A stretch of DNA of 41,405 nt, taken from Clostridiaceae bacterium. Lineage in GTDB: Bacteria > Bacillota > Clostridia > Acetivibrionales > DUMB01. The DNA lies in assembly GCA_012840085.1 (NCBI GenBank), contig DUMB01000019.1, positions 1 through 41,405 of the forward strand. Reading direction: 5' to 3'. Position numbers and translations under genes: made by a program. Every line of letters starts with the position of its first letter. The first letter of the stretch is position 1. The notes below the pieces were generated by a model that saw only the letters and a program-made list of their open reading frames with translations, searched no databases and had not been told where the DNA came from. Shown one piece after another: positions 24,692 through 33,035 of the stretch.

Positions 24692-25612
24692 CTAGTATTT
24701 GCTTTCCATAAGGCGCACAGTATCATATATTTTTTGATTTACGGGCGTTGAAATTCCATGCTTTTTGGCCAATGCCAAAACAGTGCCGGCAAACAATTCA
24801 ACTTCCGACTTTCTGCGTGCCAGCCCGTCTTGCCTCATGGATGGCATGCCATTGGGATTCATTCTGTCTATCAGGTTTACGTATTCGTCCAAATCCTTTT
24901 CAGTAATTTTTACATTTTCCTTCTCTGCCAGCATCATAACTTCCCGCATTGCTGCTATCATTAATTCCCTGGCTTCGCCGGGCCGCTGAACAGTAGCATA
25001 GGTACCCTCGTATATCATAACAGCCTGGTTGACACCAACGTTCACCATAAACTTGCTCCAAAGCCTGTGCTTAATATCAGTTTCCAGTGTATAGGGAAGC
25101 CCTGTCCTGTCAAACAGGTCCACAACTGCCTGCAACTTCTTCTTCCTGTCTTCATCTTCATCCATGATTCCTATACAAATCTTCCCCATTTGGGTATATT
25201 TAAGCTCATTCCCGATCTTTACTGCATCCATTCCCTGGGCTACACAATATAGCATTTTATCCATTCCATAAACCTGCCCTATTATCTCTTCACTGGATAT
25301 TCCATTTAATAGGGACAAAATGATTGTATCCTTTGAAACCTTGTTTCTTGCTGTCTTAATTGCACTATCAAGGGCAGTTGACTTTACTGCGAAGACTAGC
25401 AAGTCAGCAGGTTTTCCCATTTCCTCCTCATTTACTACGTTGAAATCACACTGAACTCCGTTGCAAAAAACCCCTTCTCTTTTATATTTTTCAATTCTTT
25501 TTTCATCCGCTACAAACTCAACATGCTGCTTTCCTAGTTTTTGTGTAAAAAAATCACCGTATAAAACTCCTAATGCTCCCATTCCGATAATGCTGATTCT
25601 CTTAATTTCCAT
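24692..25612 (-). CDS. Ketopantoate reductase-family protein (PanE/ApbA)
   Basis: A 306-residue cytoplasmic NADPH-dependent reductase. The Rossmann motif IIGMGALGVLYG is at residues about 7-18. The middle shows LVFAVKSTALDSAIK and SLLNGISSEE, and the C-terminal helical domain has HRLWSKFMVNVGVNQA with the conserved lysine and asparagine. In pantothenate synthesis this enzyme reduces 2-dehydropantoate. Many clostridia carry several paralogues of unknown substrate, and no other pantothenate gene is present here, so the gene symbol is withheld. ATG at 25612 follows GGGAAAAGG closely; the frame extends 29 codons upstream but without family similarity. It lies about 90 bases after the small lipoprotein gene. 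Confidence 0.85.
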   Translation of the reverse strand: MEIKRISIIGMGALGVLYGDFFTQKLGKQHVEFVADEKRIEKYKREGVFCNGVQCDFNVVNEEEMGKPADLLVFAVKSTALDSAIKTARNKVSKDTIILSLLNGISSEEIIGQVYGMDKMLYCVAQGMDAVKIGNELKYTQMGKICIGIMDEDEDRKKKLQAVVDLFDRTGLPYTLETDIKHRLWSKFMVNVGVNQAVMIYEGTYATVQRPGEARELMIAAMREVMMLAEKENVKITEKDLDEYVNLIDRMNPNGMPSMRQDGLARRKSEVELFAGTVLALAKKHGISTPVNQKIYDTVRLMESKY

Positions 25613-25704
25613 ATACCTTTTCCCATTCCTTCCAATATTCCTTTTTTTCAGATGTCCTAAAAATTGATAAACTCCAAAAAAGTTGAGAAACGTCCCCAAT
25701 ATTA

Positions 25705-26130
25705 TTATCTGTAATACAGGCCGGCAAGCTTCATCTGCTTGGTAAATGAAATTGTAAAGGTAAAAGTTTTTATTTCATACCTTGCTTTCGCAACAACAAC
25801 GGCAAATTCTTCTTCACTTTCTTTGTCAGTATGCCCCCCTACACTCATATCCTCTATTTTTTCAAACTTACCGCCCTCACCAATGCTTTCAAATACTTTA
25901 CTCAGCACATCATCAGTAAGTGCCTCTTTCATTCGAACAGTGCAAATCTCCTTAAGTCCATCTGCATCCTGATTGTTAATAAGATTAATAACATTCTCCG
26001 CAGCTTTTCTGACTTCATCCTCGCTGAAATCGCTTGACAGCTTCCGGCTGCTGCAGCCATTCAGCACTGTCAAAAATATTAAAGCCGCGAGTACCAAACA
26101 GCTTAATGCCTTAATTCTTGATTTCTTCAT
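25705..26130 (-). CDS. Small lipoprotein, DUF3887-like
   Basis: A 141-residue lipoprotein. The signal peptide ends LTVLNGC with C26 as the likely lipidated residue. The mature part is a small alpha/beta domain: an N-terminal helix DEVRKAAENVINLINNQDAD, then LTDDVLSKVFESIGEGG, and beta strands ending ITKQM-like FTKQMKLAGLYYR. This resembles DUF3887, a cystatin/NTF2-like fold found in Firmicutes lipoproteins, function unknown. GGGAGG precedes ATG 26130. The gene overlaps the end of the YhfC-like gene by 20 bases, so the two are probably translated together. Confidence 0.75.
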   Translation of the reverse strand: MKKSRIKALSCLVLAALIFLTVLNGCSSRKLSSDFSEDEVRKAAENVINLINNQDADGLKEICTVRMKEALTDDVLSKVFESIGEGGKFEKIEDMSVGGHTDKESEEEFAVVVAKARYEIKTFTFTISFTKQMKLAGLYYR

Positions 26131-26725
26131 GACTATTCCTCCCTTGGACATAATATTTGCTTGAATAGTAAGAATAACCGGTCATTATAATATCTGTAAC
26201 TGCCAAAGCCCCTTCAATCAACGCTATTGAATTTGGAAATGACGAAAAAACAGGAATCAAAGAGTTTACAAATCCGTGAATTGCAATAGCAATAAGTAAG
26301 TATAAAAACTTTTTATTCTTTTGAAAGCCATTCCAGACAACGATTGTCAAATTTATATGCAGAATAATTGCCAGGACTCTTTCAAGAAACGCCAATCCCA
26401 ACTGTGAAACAGGTGCTAATGATAAAGCCGGAATTAAAACAATTAAGGCTTCGGCAATCCCATGCCCCAAACCGAAAATTATCGGCTGCAAGATGCTGCA
26501 TTCACCGGGTTTTATCAAAAATTGCCTGAACAAAAACCGGAAACCCTCCTCGAAAATTCCTGCAGACACAGCAATCAGGATACCTATTGTTAAAGGATCC
26601 AGGGCATAAGCCAGCATAAAATCCGTTGAATTTTGGATATGCTGGAGAACAGGCATTCTCAACAATGGCTGTGATATTATAAAACAAGCCGCGCCTGATA
26701 AAAACCAAAGAACTCTTTTCCCAAT
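26111..26725 (-). CDS. YhfC-like intramembrane protease-type protein with atypical start
   Basis: A polytopic membrane protein of the YhfC family (related to CPBP-type intramembrane proteases). The conserved SAGIFEEGFRFLFRQFL holds the double-Glu motif, followed by GLGHGIAEALIVLIPAL. Homology begins upstream of the first standard start: codons from 26725 read IGKRVLWFLSGAACFIISQP and then LLRMPVLQ, as YhfC proteins do. An in-frame TGA lies just before, at 26734-26732. The only codon well placed behind the ribosome site AGGTGGTGA is ATT at 26725. TTG at 26665 is the first standard start but would cut this helix. The protein is about 205 residues, shorter than the roughly 250 usual, and lacks the first membrane helix. 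It may start at ATT or be 5'-truncated. Confidence 0.7.
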   Translation of the reverse strand: MGKRVLWFLSGAACFIISQPLLRMPVLQHIQNSTDFMLAYALDPLTIGILIAVSAGIFEEGFRFLFRQFLIKPGECSILQPIIFGLGHGIAEALIVLIPALSLAPVSQLGLAFLERVLAIILHINLTIVVWNGFQKNKKFLYLLIAIAIHGFVNSLIPVFSSFPNSIALIEGALAVTDIIMTGYSYYSSKYYVQGRNSHEEIKN

Positions 26726-26874
26726 TGATAATCACCACCTCTGATAAAGGCATTAAACTTGCCATACTAAAACTTCGATAACTGGAGTGCGAAATTAAGG
26801 AGTAATAAAAACCAGCTCTGAAGCTCTCCAAAATGCTGTCCTATTAACCGGCACAACAAGCTGATTTTAGCATA

Positions 26875-27654
26875 TCAGATAATATCCGGATGTACATACC
26901 TTCCTTTCCTGACAGTCGCCTTCCCATATTGAATGGCGCGTACAGGACAGCGGTGTATGCATGCAAGACATTGCGTGCAGGACTTGCCCCAAACAGGCTT
27001 ACCTTTAATTGTAATGGTGTGCAGAGGGCAAACCGTGGCACAAGTACCACAGCCGGTACATTCCCCGGTTGCATAAAACCTTTTGGTACTTCTGCCGAAG
27101 CGGTTAAACAACGGGTTCACAATGGCAGACTTAAGGCCGGACAACCTGCCGGGGATTAAGTCAAATACTCCCCTTTCCCTGTCCGAAATAACAGTATTTA
27201 TTGTCTGAAGTTTTTCTTCCGCCCTCCTGAGCTTTTCTGACGCCACATCTTTACTGTCAACGTCAAAGCCGATTATATAAGTGTTGGGCATTATTACTGT
27301 AAAGGCACTGTCCAGTGAAAGACCTGCTTTTGCAAAGGCTTTCTGCAGCATGCGTGTAGCATATCCCTCATCATCGCCGCAAGTGCACACCGAAAACACA
27401 TACGGCTTTCCGCCGGACACTCTCAGCTTCGAAATAAAATCAATGACTATTCTAGGAGGCCCCCAGGCGTATACAGGGAATACAAAACCCAAAAGCTCCT
27501 TTTCACTGAATTCATATTCAAACACTGTATCCTTCCGCTCCATCTCACCAGCGACAGAAATAAGCCTTTCCCCCTGAATTTCTGATATTTTCTTTGCAAC
27601 ATATAAAGAATTGCCGGTTCCGGAAAAATAAAATATCAAAGAAATCACTTCCAC
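26875..27654 (-). CDS. EFR1-type flavodoxin/ferredoxin fusion
   Basis: A cytoplasmic electron-transfer protein of about 255-259 residues. The N-terminal two thirds is flavodoxin-like: IFYFSGTGNSLYVAKKI is the FMN-phosphate loop, and GFVFPVYAWGPPRIVIDFIS and FSVCTCGDDEG follow. The C-terminal part carries two 4Fe-4S motifs, CTGCGTCATVCP and CTQCLACIHRCP. Such EFRs are common in anaerobes and pass electrons to undefined partners. The start is uncertain among GTG 27654, GTG 27648 and TTG 27639. Family comparison and the GGAAGTGA site favour 27639. It is followed after about 150 bases by the YhfC-like gene. Confidence 0.87.
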   Translation of the reverse strand: MEVISLIFYFSGTGNSLYVAKKISEIQGERLISVAGEMERKDTVFEYEFSEKELLGFVFPVYAWGPPRIVIDFISKLRVSGGKPYVFSVCTCGDDEGYATRMLQKAFAKAGLSLDSAFTVIMPNTYIIGFDVDSKDVASEKLRRAEEKLQTINTVISDRERGVFDLIPGRLSGLKSAIVNPLFNRFGRSTKRFYATGECTGCGTCATVCPLHTITIKGKPVWGKSCTQCLACIHRCPVRAIQYGKATVRKGRYVHPDII

Positions 27655-27751
27655 TCCATTATTTTTTCATTATTATCCTTATACCAGATGAGCTGTTATT
27701 TTTAGTTCCATCAATTATTCCTATATACTTATCAAGCAAAACTCATTATCT

Positions 27752-27814
27752 TACTTATTCTACTTATCTTACTTATTTTACTTATTCTGCTTATTCTACT
27801 TATCTTATTTTATC
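27752..27814. repeat. 9-bp polypyrimidine tandem array
   Basis: Seven copies of TACTTATYY stand head to tail, with substitutions in the fifth and seventh copies, in the gap between the TetR-type gene and the flavodoxin gene. It resembles the 11-bp TACTTTCTTAY array at 3690-3765. No gene overlaps it. Confidence 0.75.
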
Positions 27815-27848
27815 TTATGTACTATTGTTTATCTAACTTTATTTCGCC

Positions 27849-28421
27849 TTATATTAATTTAATACTGCCGTCTTTCAGGCCCAGAATCTGTTCAATTAAC
27901 GTAGCGTGCACATAGGGCTCGGTAATTCCTTCTATATATATGTCAGCTAATCCTCTGATTATTATTTTCAGCAAATAATCAGGATACTTTATGTGCAGGA
28001 TGCCAAGCTGTATACCAAGACTTATCAAATCCTTTGCGTGATGCATTGCTAAATCAGACAGCCTGTTTCTTACAAGGGAAAACATTTCAGGGTCGCCAGG
28101 CAAGTAGGACAGTATTGCCTGATTGGCTTGAATGGATTTGAAATAAATATTAAGAATTGTAGAGAGTTTCTGGTAAAAATCCAGATTGTTATTTACTGCA
28201 TTTTTTAATGCTTCATCAACGTCCCCGATAAATTCGTCCAAAACAGCTTTCAATAGTTCTTCCTTGGATGAAAAATAGTAATATATCAGCCCTTTGGCAA
28301 CACCTATATTTTCCGCTATATCATTCATGGACGTGCTTTTGATTCCCTTGTTTTGAAACAGCTCTCTTGCCGAATCAATAATTTCTTTTCTTCTTAAATC
28401 CGGATCTTTGGTAATTCGCAT
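27849..28421 (-). CDS. TetR-family transcriptional regulator
   Basis: A 190-residue regulator. Residues about 8-55 form the TetR helix-turn-helix: RRKEIIDSARELFQNKGIKS, then MNDIAENIGVAKGLIYYYFSSKEELLKAV. The C-terminal part is the helical ligand and dimer domain, which has no recognisable specificity. It lies 77 bases after the exporter permease and is the third gene of that operon. The 21-bp palindrome in the exporter promoter (32784-32804) fits TetR-type operators, so autoregulated repression of the exporter is the likely role. Confidence 0.88.
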   Translation of the reverse strand: MRITKDPDLRRKEIIDSARELFQNKGIKSTSMNDIAENIGVAKGLIYYYFSSKEELLKAVLDEFIGDVDEALKNAVNNNLDFYQKLSTILNIYFKSIQANQAILSYLPGDPEMFSLVRNRLSDLAMHHAKDLISLGIQLGILHIKYPDYLLKIIIRGLADIYIEGITEPYVHATLIEQILGLKDGSIKLI

Positions 28422-28498
28422 GATGACCTCCTGAACAATTGCTTACTTCCAATAGACAGTACCACCCGTCAAACTCCAACCATTACCTGCAATCCACA

Positions 28499-31400
28499 CT
28501 ATTCAACTGATTTTAATGCCTCTACCATATTAACATTTTTTAACTTGTTATGCACGAAAAAATTCACAAATATTGAAAATACTAACGTAAGTATAATTGA
28601 AAGCAGGTAACTTTTCAAATGAGCATATTGCCCAAACATCATTGAATCAATTTCCATTGTTTGTATCACATACCTGTGAAGCCAGAAACCAAGAATTAAT
28701 CCAGTCATGGTTCCTATTAACGTAAGAACCATGTTCTCCCTGTATACATAGGCAGACACTTCCCGGTCTCTAAAGCCAAGCACTTTAATTGTTGCAATTT
28801 CCCTTACCCTTTCGGTAATATTAATATTCGTAAGATTATACAGTACGACAAAGGCAAGGGCGCCTGCTGACATAATAAGAATCATGACTACATAGTCAAG
28901 GCTTTCCATGGTATCCTTTATTTTGTCAGCAATGCTTCTTGTCATTATGACACCTAAAACTGCATCCTCACTCATCAGCTCTTCTGCAATAGTATCTCCA
29001 TCTATATTTGCTGATTCAGTAGCATTAAACACAACAGAATTGTATGCCGGACTTTTTTCTGAAATGGTTCTGAAGTATTCCGGAGTCATAAATATATAGT
29101 GGGTGATATAGTTTTCTGCTATACCTGTAATGTTAATGTCATAAGTTACATTATTTGTGTCCCTGTATTTAATAGTATCACCCACCCCCACACGAAGAAG
29201 CTTTGAAAGCTTTTCCGTAATAACAGCGCCGTCATTTGTCAATTCGATTTTATTTCTGCTTTGTCTCTCATGCAGGTTTATGAAGTTCTCCAACAATCCG
29301 GTATCTTCAGGTATGTACAAATTGACTTCATAGCTCCTGCCGGATTTTGCGGATACAGCCTTGCCGCTTTCATAAAATACCTGAAGATATGAGTCAATAT
29401 ATTTGTTTTCCCCCATAATCTTATTCACATCTCTTTCATGGGCTTCTTTATCCGTATCAATAATTACCTGGCCATCATATATAAATATCTCGGCAAACTG
29501 TTTGTCCAGTACATCATTTATAGAGTCCTTCAGCCCGAAGCCTGTTAACAAAAGGGCAGTACAGCCTGAAATGCCAATAACCGTCATCAAAAACCTGCGT
29601 TTATAACGGAATATATTCCGGGCGGTAACCTTGTGCAGGAAAGTCAACCTGTTCCACAGGATAGTAATTCTTTCCAGGAAGATCCTTTTCCCTGGCTTCG
29701 GTGCCCTGGGCTGAATCAATACTGCCGGTGTCGAGCGAAGTTCCTGCAATGTTGCAAGTAATGACGCAGAAACTGTTGTAATAACAGCGAGCAATGTGGA
29801 GATTAATGCATAATTCATATGAAAAGGTGTTACCCTCCCATGTATATTATACATTATTTCATAAGCGTTTATAATGGCATTTGGAAATAGTTTAAATCCT
29901 ATACTAAAGCCCAGTATAGAACCGAAAAGGCTGGAAATCAGCGCATAAACCAAATACTTGGAGGATATGGTGATTGTACTGTATCCTAAGGCTTTGAACG
30001 TGCCAATCTCTCTTCGTTCCTCCTCAACCATTCTGGTCATTGTAGTCAAACACACCAATGCTGCAACAAGAAAGAAAAACAACGGGAAAACCTTTGCTAC
30101 AGCTCCAATTCTTTTTGCATCATCTCCATAACCGGAATAACCCGGGTTGTCTTCCCTGTTATATACAAACCACTCTCCAGGTATTTTTTTAATCAGTTTT
30201 TCCGCCTCAATTATTTCATTTTCGGCATCCTCTATTTTTTGAAGTGCTTCAGCTCTTTCCTTGTTATAGCTTTCCCAGCCGTCAGCCAGTTCTTTTTTTG
30301 CTTGTTCCAGCTGCTCCCGCCCTTCCTTCAAACGCTTGTCAAGATCCTGTGAAGCTTTAATTAAAGCTTTTTCTCCTTCAAGAATATCGGCTTCGTTTTT
30401 CTGTATTTCTTCCTTTGCCTTGTCAAGTTCAATCTTGCTGTTATCAAGGGCAGATTTGGCTGCCTTCAGCTTTTCCCGTTCAGTTTCATATGCCGCCATT
30501 CCTTCATTATATTCTTCTATGGCTTTAATTCCTTTCCCATATTGTGATAATCCCTCCTGGTATTTCTTTTGCCCGTCTGAATGTTTCTTTCTCATATTAG
30601 AAATAATGCTATCCAAGCTCCCTCTTAATTTCAGCACAAAATTATCGTCGGAATATTTTACATTACCGCCAATAAAACCGGCAGCTTCCGGTGAATATGC
30701 CTTGATATTGTCAAGAAGCTTTTTATATTCTTCTTCGCTGGCAGGAGGATTGGAAGATAAATTTTTATTTATTCCTTCAAGCCCTTGAATTGACTGCTGA
30801 AGCGCATTCAGCTGGACCATGCTGCTGTCCAGCTGCTTTTTTATTTCAGGCAGCTCCGCTTCCAATTGTTTTACTGAAGTTCTTGCTTCATCCAGTTGTG
30901 CCTTGGCGCTGTCTAATTTCTCCACGCCTTTTTGATATTCTTTATATCCTTCCAGCCACTTATTATAGTTTTCTTCATACAGGGCTTTCCCCTTTTCAAG
31001 TTCTTCTTTGCCTTTCTGCAACTGTTCCCTTTTTTCTTCAATTTCCCGGGTATATTTTTGTTCATTCAGACGGAGCTCTCTTTCATTTGTCTCAATCTCT
31101 TTTTCCGCATCCAACAGCTTCTTTTCCGCATCAGCCAATTCACTTTCTGCTTTTTTTCTGTTGTCCTCCAGCTCCCTGCGGCCGTCCTCCAACTCTTTTT
31201 CAGACTGTCGTATCTCCTCCTCCATTGCTTCTATACCCAATTCTTCAAGAGAACTCTGTACGGGTGCCAAATGTTCTTTATATTCATCTGAATATGCTAT
31301 AAAATTATCTGATTCCGCAGTGCTTAAAAAAAGGTCAGTATATCTGTCCATCGCAAAATCATCTTCCCACAGATATGCAAAAAAATCTATAGAGCCGTCA

Positions 31401-31999
31401 CCTATATTGGTTTGGCCCCTTTCGAAATCTATGTACAAAGGGGATTCAACAGTACCTACAACCACAAAAGTGTCAGTTTTAAGAAAATCATCCAATTCTT
31501 CTCCATTAGGAACTGAGAGCACAACTTCACTGCCAATCTTGATATCGTGGGAGATGCGCACCCCATGGTCCACGGCAATTTCACCGGACTTTTCAGGCAT
31601 TCTGCCTTCTATAACCACAGGTACATTTAAACCCTCGCCGTCTTCATAGTATTTGCTGTTATAGCTGAAAACTCTTACAACTGACGTATTTTCGTCATCA
31701 GCGGTAAAAAAAAGATCCTTGGAGTATCCTTCCTGGACCTTGCCTACTCCGTCAGTTTTTCTTACATTCAGGATATCTTCTTCCCTAAATCCCAGAGGGG
31801 ATACAATCCTGAAATCAGAGAGCTTGTTCTGCTTGTAATATTTGTCGGCAGAAAGTATCATGTCAGGTTCGGTTGCATTAATACCTGCATAAAATCCTAC
31901 GCCTATGGCAATTATAACCATTATGGAAAGAAACCTTGCCTTGCTTTTATAAATTGTCCTTAAGAGGTCCTTGTAAAAGGATTTTTTTCTCATCACCAT
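28499..31999 (-). CDS. MacB/FtsX-type ABC exporter permease with long coiled coil
   Basis: A 1166-residue permease carrying two FtsX-type membrane domains. One helix near residues 20-42 is followed by an extracellular region. Within it, about 260-605 is a long Glu/Lys-rich coiled coil (EEEIRQSEKELEDGRRELED and similar), broken by a segment near 420-470. Three helices follow at about 630-760, including EERREIGTFKALGYS, the usual FtsX loop motif. After a second extracellular domain come the C-terminal helices with ERVREIATIKVLGFRDREVS. Its start overlaps the ATPase stop as ATGGTGA. Such exporters move peptides, lipoproteins, antibiotics or lipids, or transmit force across the wall. The coiled coil suggests contact with the cell surface. 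The substrate is unknown. Confidence 0.9.
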   Translation of the reverse strand: MVMRKKSFYKDLLRTIYKSKARFLSIMVIIAIGVGFYAGINATEPDMILSADKYYKQNKLSDFRIVSPLGFREEDILNVRKTDGVGKVQEGYSKDLFFTADDENTSVVRVFSYNSKYYEDGEGLNVPVVIEGRMPEKSGEIAVDHGVRISHDIKIGSEVVLSVPNGEELDDFLKTDTFVVVGTVESPLYIDFERGQTNIGDGSIDFFAYLWEDDFAMDRYTDLFLSTAESDNFIAYSDEYKEHLAPVQSSLEELGIEAMEEEIRQSEKELEDGRRELEDNRKKAESELADAEKKLLDAEKEIETNERELRLNEQKYTREIEEKREQLQKGKEELEKGKALYEENYNKWLEGYKEYQKGVEKLDSAKAQLDEARTSVKQLEAELPEIKKQLDSSMVQLNALQQSIQGLEGINKNLSSNPPASEEEYKKLLDNIKAYSPEAAGFIGGNVKYSDDNFVLKLRGSLDSIISNMRKKHSDGQKKYQEGLSQYGKGIKAIEEYNEGMAAYETEREKLKAAKSALDNSKIELDKAKEEIQKNEADILEGEKALIKASQDLDKRLKEGREQLEQAKKELADGWESYNKERAEALQKIEDAENEIIEAEKLIKKIPGEWFVYNREDNPGYSGYGDDAKRIGAVAKVFPLFFFLVAALVCLTTMTRMVEEERREIGTFKALGYSTITISSKYLVYALISSLFGSILGFSIGFKLFPNAIINAYEIMYNIHGRVTPFHMNYALISTLLAVITTVSASLLATLQELRSTPAVLIQPRAPKPGKRIFLERITILWNRLTFLHKVTARNIFRYKRRFLMTVIGISGCTALLLTGFGLKDSINDVLDKQFAEIFIYDGQVIIDTDKEAHERDVNKIMGENKYIDSYLQVFYESGKAVSAKSGRSYEVNLYIPEDTGLLENFINLHERQSRNKIELTNDGAVITEKLSKLLRVGVGDTIKYRDTNNVTYDINITGIAENYITHYIFMTPEYFRTISEKSPAYNSVVFNATESANIDGDTIAEELMSEDAVLGVIMTRSIADKIKDTMESLDYVVMILIMSAGALAFVVLYNLTNINITERVREIATIKVLGFRDREVSAYVYRENMVLTLIGTMTGLILGFWLHRYVIQTMEIDSMMFGQYAHLKSYLLSIILTLVFSIFVNFFVHNKLKNVNMVEALKSVE

Positions 32000-32694
32000 T
32001 CAATCCTTTCAACAGGAAGTGGTTTCTCATTTATTCTTATATCTGTCACCCGGCCGTTTTTCATTTTTATAACCTTATCAGCCATGTCTGCCAATGCCGA
32101 ATTGTGAGTGATCATGACCACCGTCATTCCGGTAGATTTGCAAGTGTCCTGCAATAACTTCAGAACTGATTTTCCTGTCTGATAATCAAGGGCGCCTGTC
32201 GGTTCGTCGCATAACAAAAGCTTTGGCCTTTTTGCCAGTGCTCTGGCTATCGCTACCCTCTGCTGCTCTCCACCGGAAAGCTGTGAAGGGAAATTGTTCA
32301 TCCTTTCCTTCAGCCCCACCATTTCAAGTACCTCTTCAGCATCAAGAGGGTCGTTGCAAATTTGAGAAGAAAGTTCCACATTTTCCTTCGCTGTAAGGTT
32401 TTGTATCAGATTATAAAATTGGAAAACAAAACCAATATCATATCTGCGGTATTCAGTCAGCATCTTGTCTGTATATTCACTTATGTTCCTGTCCCCTACA
32501 ATAACAGTTCCCTCATCAAGGGAATCCATACCTCCAAGTATATTAAGCACCGTTGTCTTCCCTGCTCCGGATGGGCCTACAACCACCGCGAATTCACCCT
32601 TCTCTATGGAAAAGCTTACTCCATTTAAAGCATTAATTATGACTTCACCCATTCTATATCTTTTATGGACATTGTGCAATTGAATATAGCTCAT
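31993..32694 (-). CDS. ABC exporter ATPase (MacB/LolD-type)
   Basis: A 233-residue ATPase with Walker [18 protein letters not shown]-loop [14 protein letters not shown], signature [15 protein letters not shown], Walker [13 protein letters not shown] and switch His in VMITHNSAL. It belongs to the MacB/LolD branch and pairs with the FtsX-type permease. I chose ATG at 32694 because AAGGTGA lies 3 bases before it; the frame extends 22 codons upstream without similarity. It ends by overlapping the permease start, so the two subunits are translationally coupled. The promoter about 80 bases upstream carries a TetR-type operator. Confidence 0.94.
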   Translation of the reverse strand: MSYIQLHNVHKRYRMGEVIINALNGVSFSIEKGEFAVVVGPSGAGKTTVLNILGGMDSLDEGTVIVGDRNISEYTDKMLTEYRRYDIGFVFQFYNLIQNLTAKENVELSSQICNDPLDAEEVLEMVGLKERMNNFPSQLSGGEQQRVAIARALAKRPKLLLCDEPTGALDYQTGKSVLKLLQDTCKSTGMTVVMITHNSALADMADKVIKMKNGRVTDIRINEKPLPVERIEW

Positions 32695-32774
32695 AATCAC
32701 CTTCACCTTATAAATGATTACCATAATTCTTACAAAATCTCTAAAATTTATCAAACTCAATAATTTTTATCTTA

Positions 32775-32804
32775 ATTATATTTATTGACTGACCGTAAGT
32801 CAAT
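32775..32804 (-). promoter_or_regulatory. Exporter promoter with TetR-type operator in the spacer
   Basis: TTGACT (32803-32798) and a perfect TATAAT (32780-32775) are separated by 17 bases on the minus strand. A 21-bp near-palindrome at 32784-32804, with ATTGACT and AGTCAAT arms, covers the -35 box and most of the spacer. This is the classical position for repression by a TetR-type protein such as the one at 27849. Confidence 0.75.
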
Positions 32805-32888
32805 AATACAATAAAAAAGTTTTTATTTTAAAAATTTAAATGATAGCTATGGCAATAAGCTTAAGCACCATAACCATTATAATAAAGA

Positions 32889-32938
32889 AGAACAGTTCCC
32901 TGGCTGCTAAGCAAGTGTTTCTTGTGGAGAACTGTTCT
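32889..32938 (-). terminator. Terminator of the BlaI/BlaR1-like operon
   Basis: AGAACAGTTC at 32889-32898 pairs perfectly with GAACTGTTCT at 32929-32938. On the minus strand the stem is followed by TCTTTATTATAATGG. It lies about 100 bases after the stop of the M56 gene. The rest of 32805-33035 shows no gene. Confidence 0.6.
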
Positions 32939-33035
32939 CTTTACACCTTGAGGCAAGCAAAGATCAAAAACAAACTTAAAAGCCGTAATATGAGAGCCAA
33001 TAGGATAATTTATAAATGACGATTTACAGACATTG

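Noticed and set aside
26502..26831. Minus-strand 109-codon frame
   Set aside because: It overlaps the YhfC-like gene in another frame; the YhfC frame carries the conserved motifs.
30336..31649. Several Ser/Phe-rich plus-strand frames
   Set aside because: They are antisense shadows of the Glu/Lys-rich coiled coil of the exporter permease.
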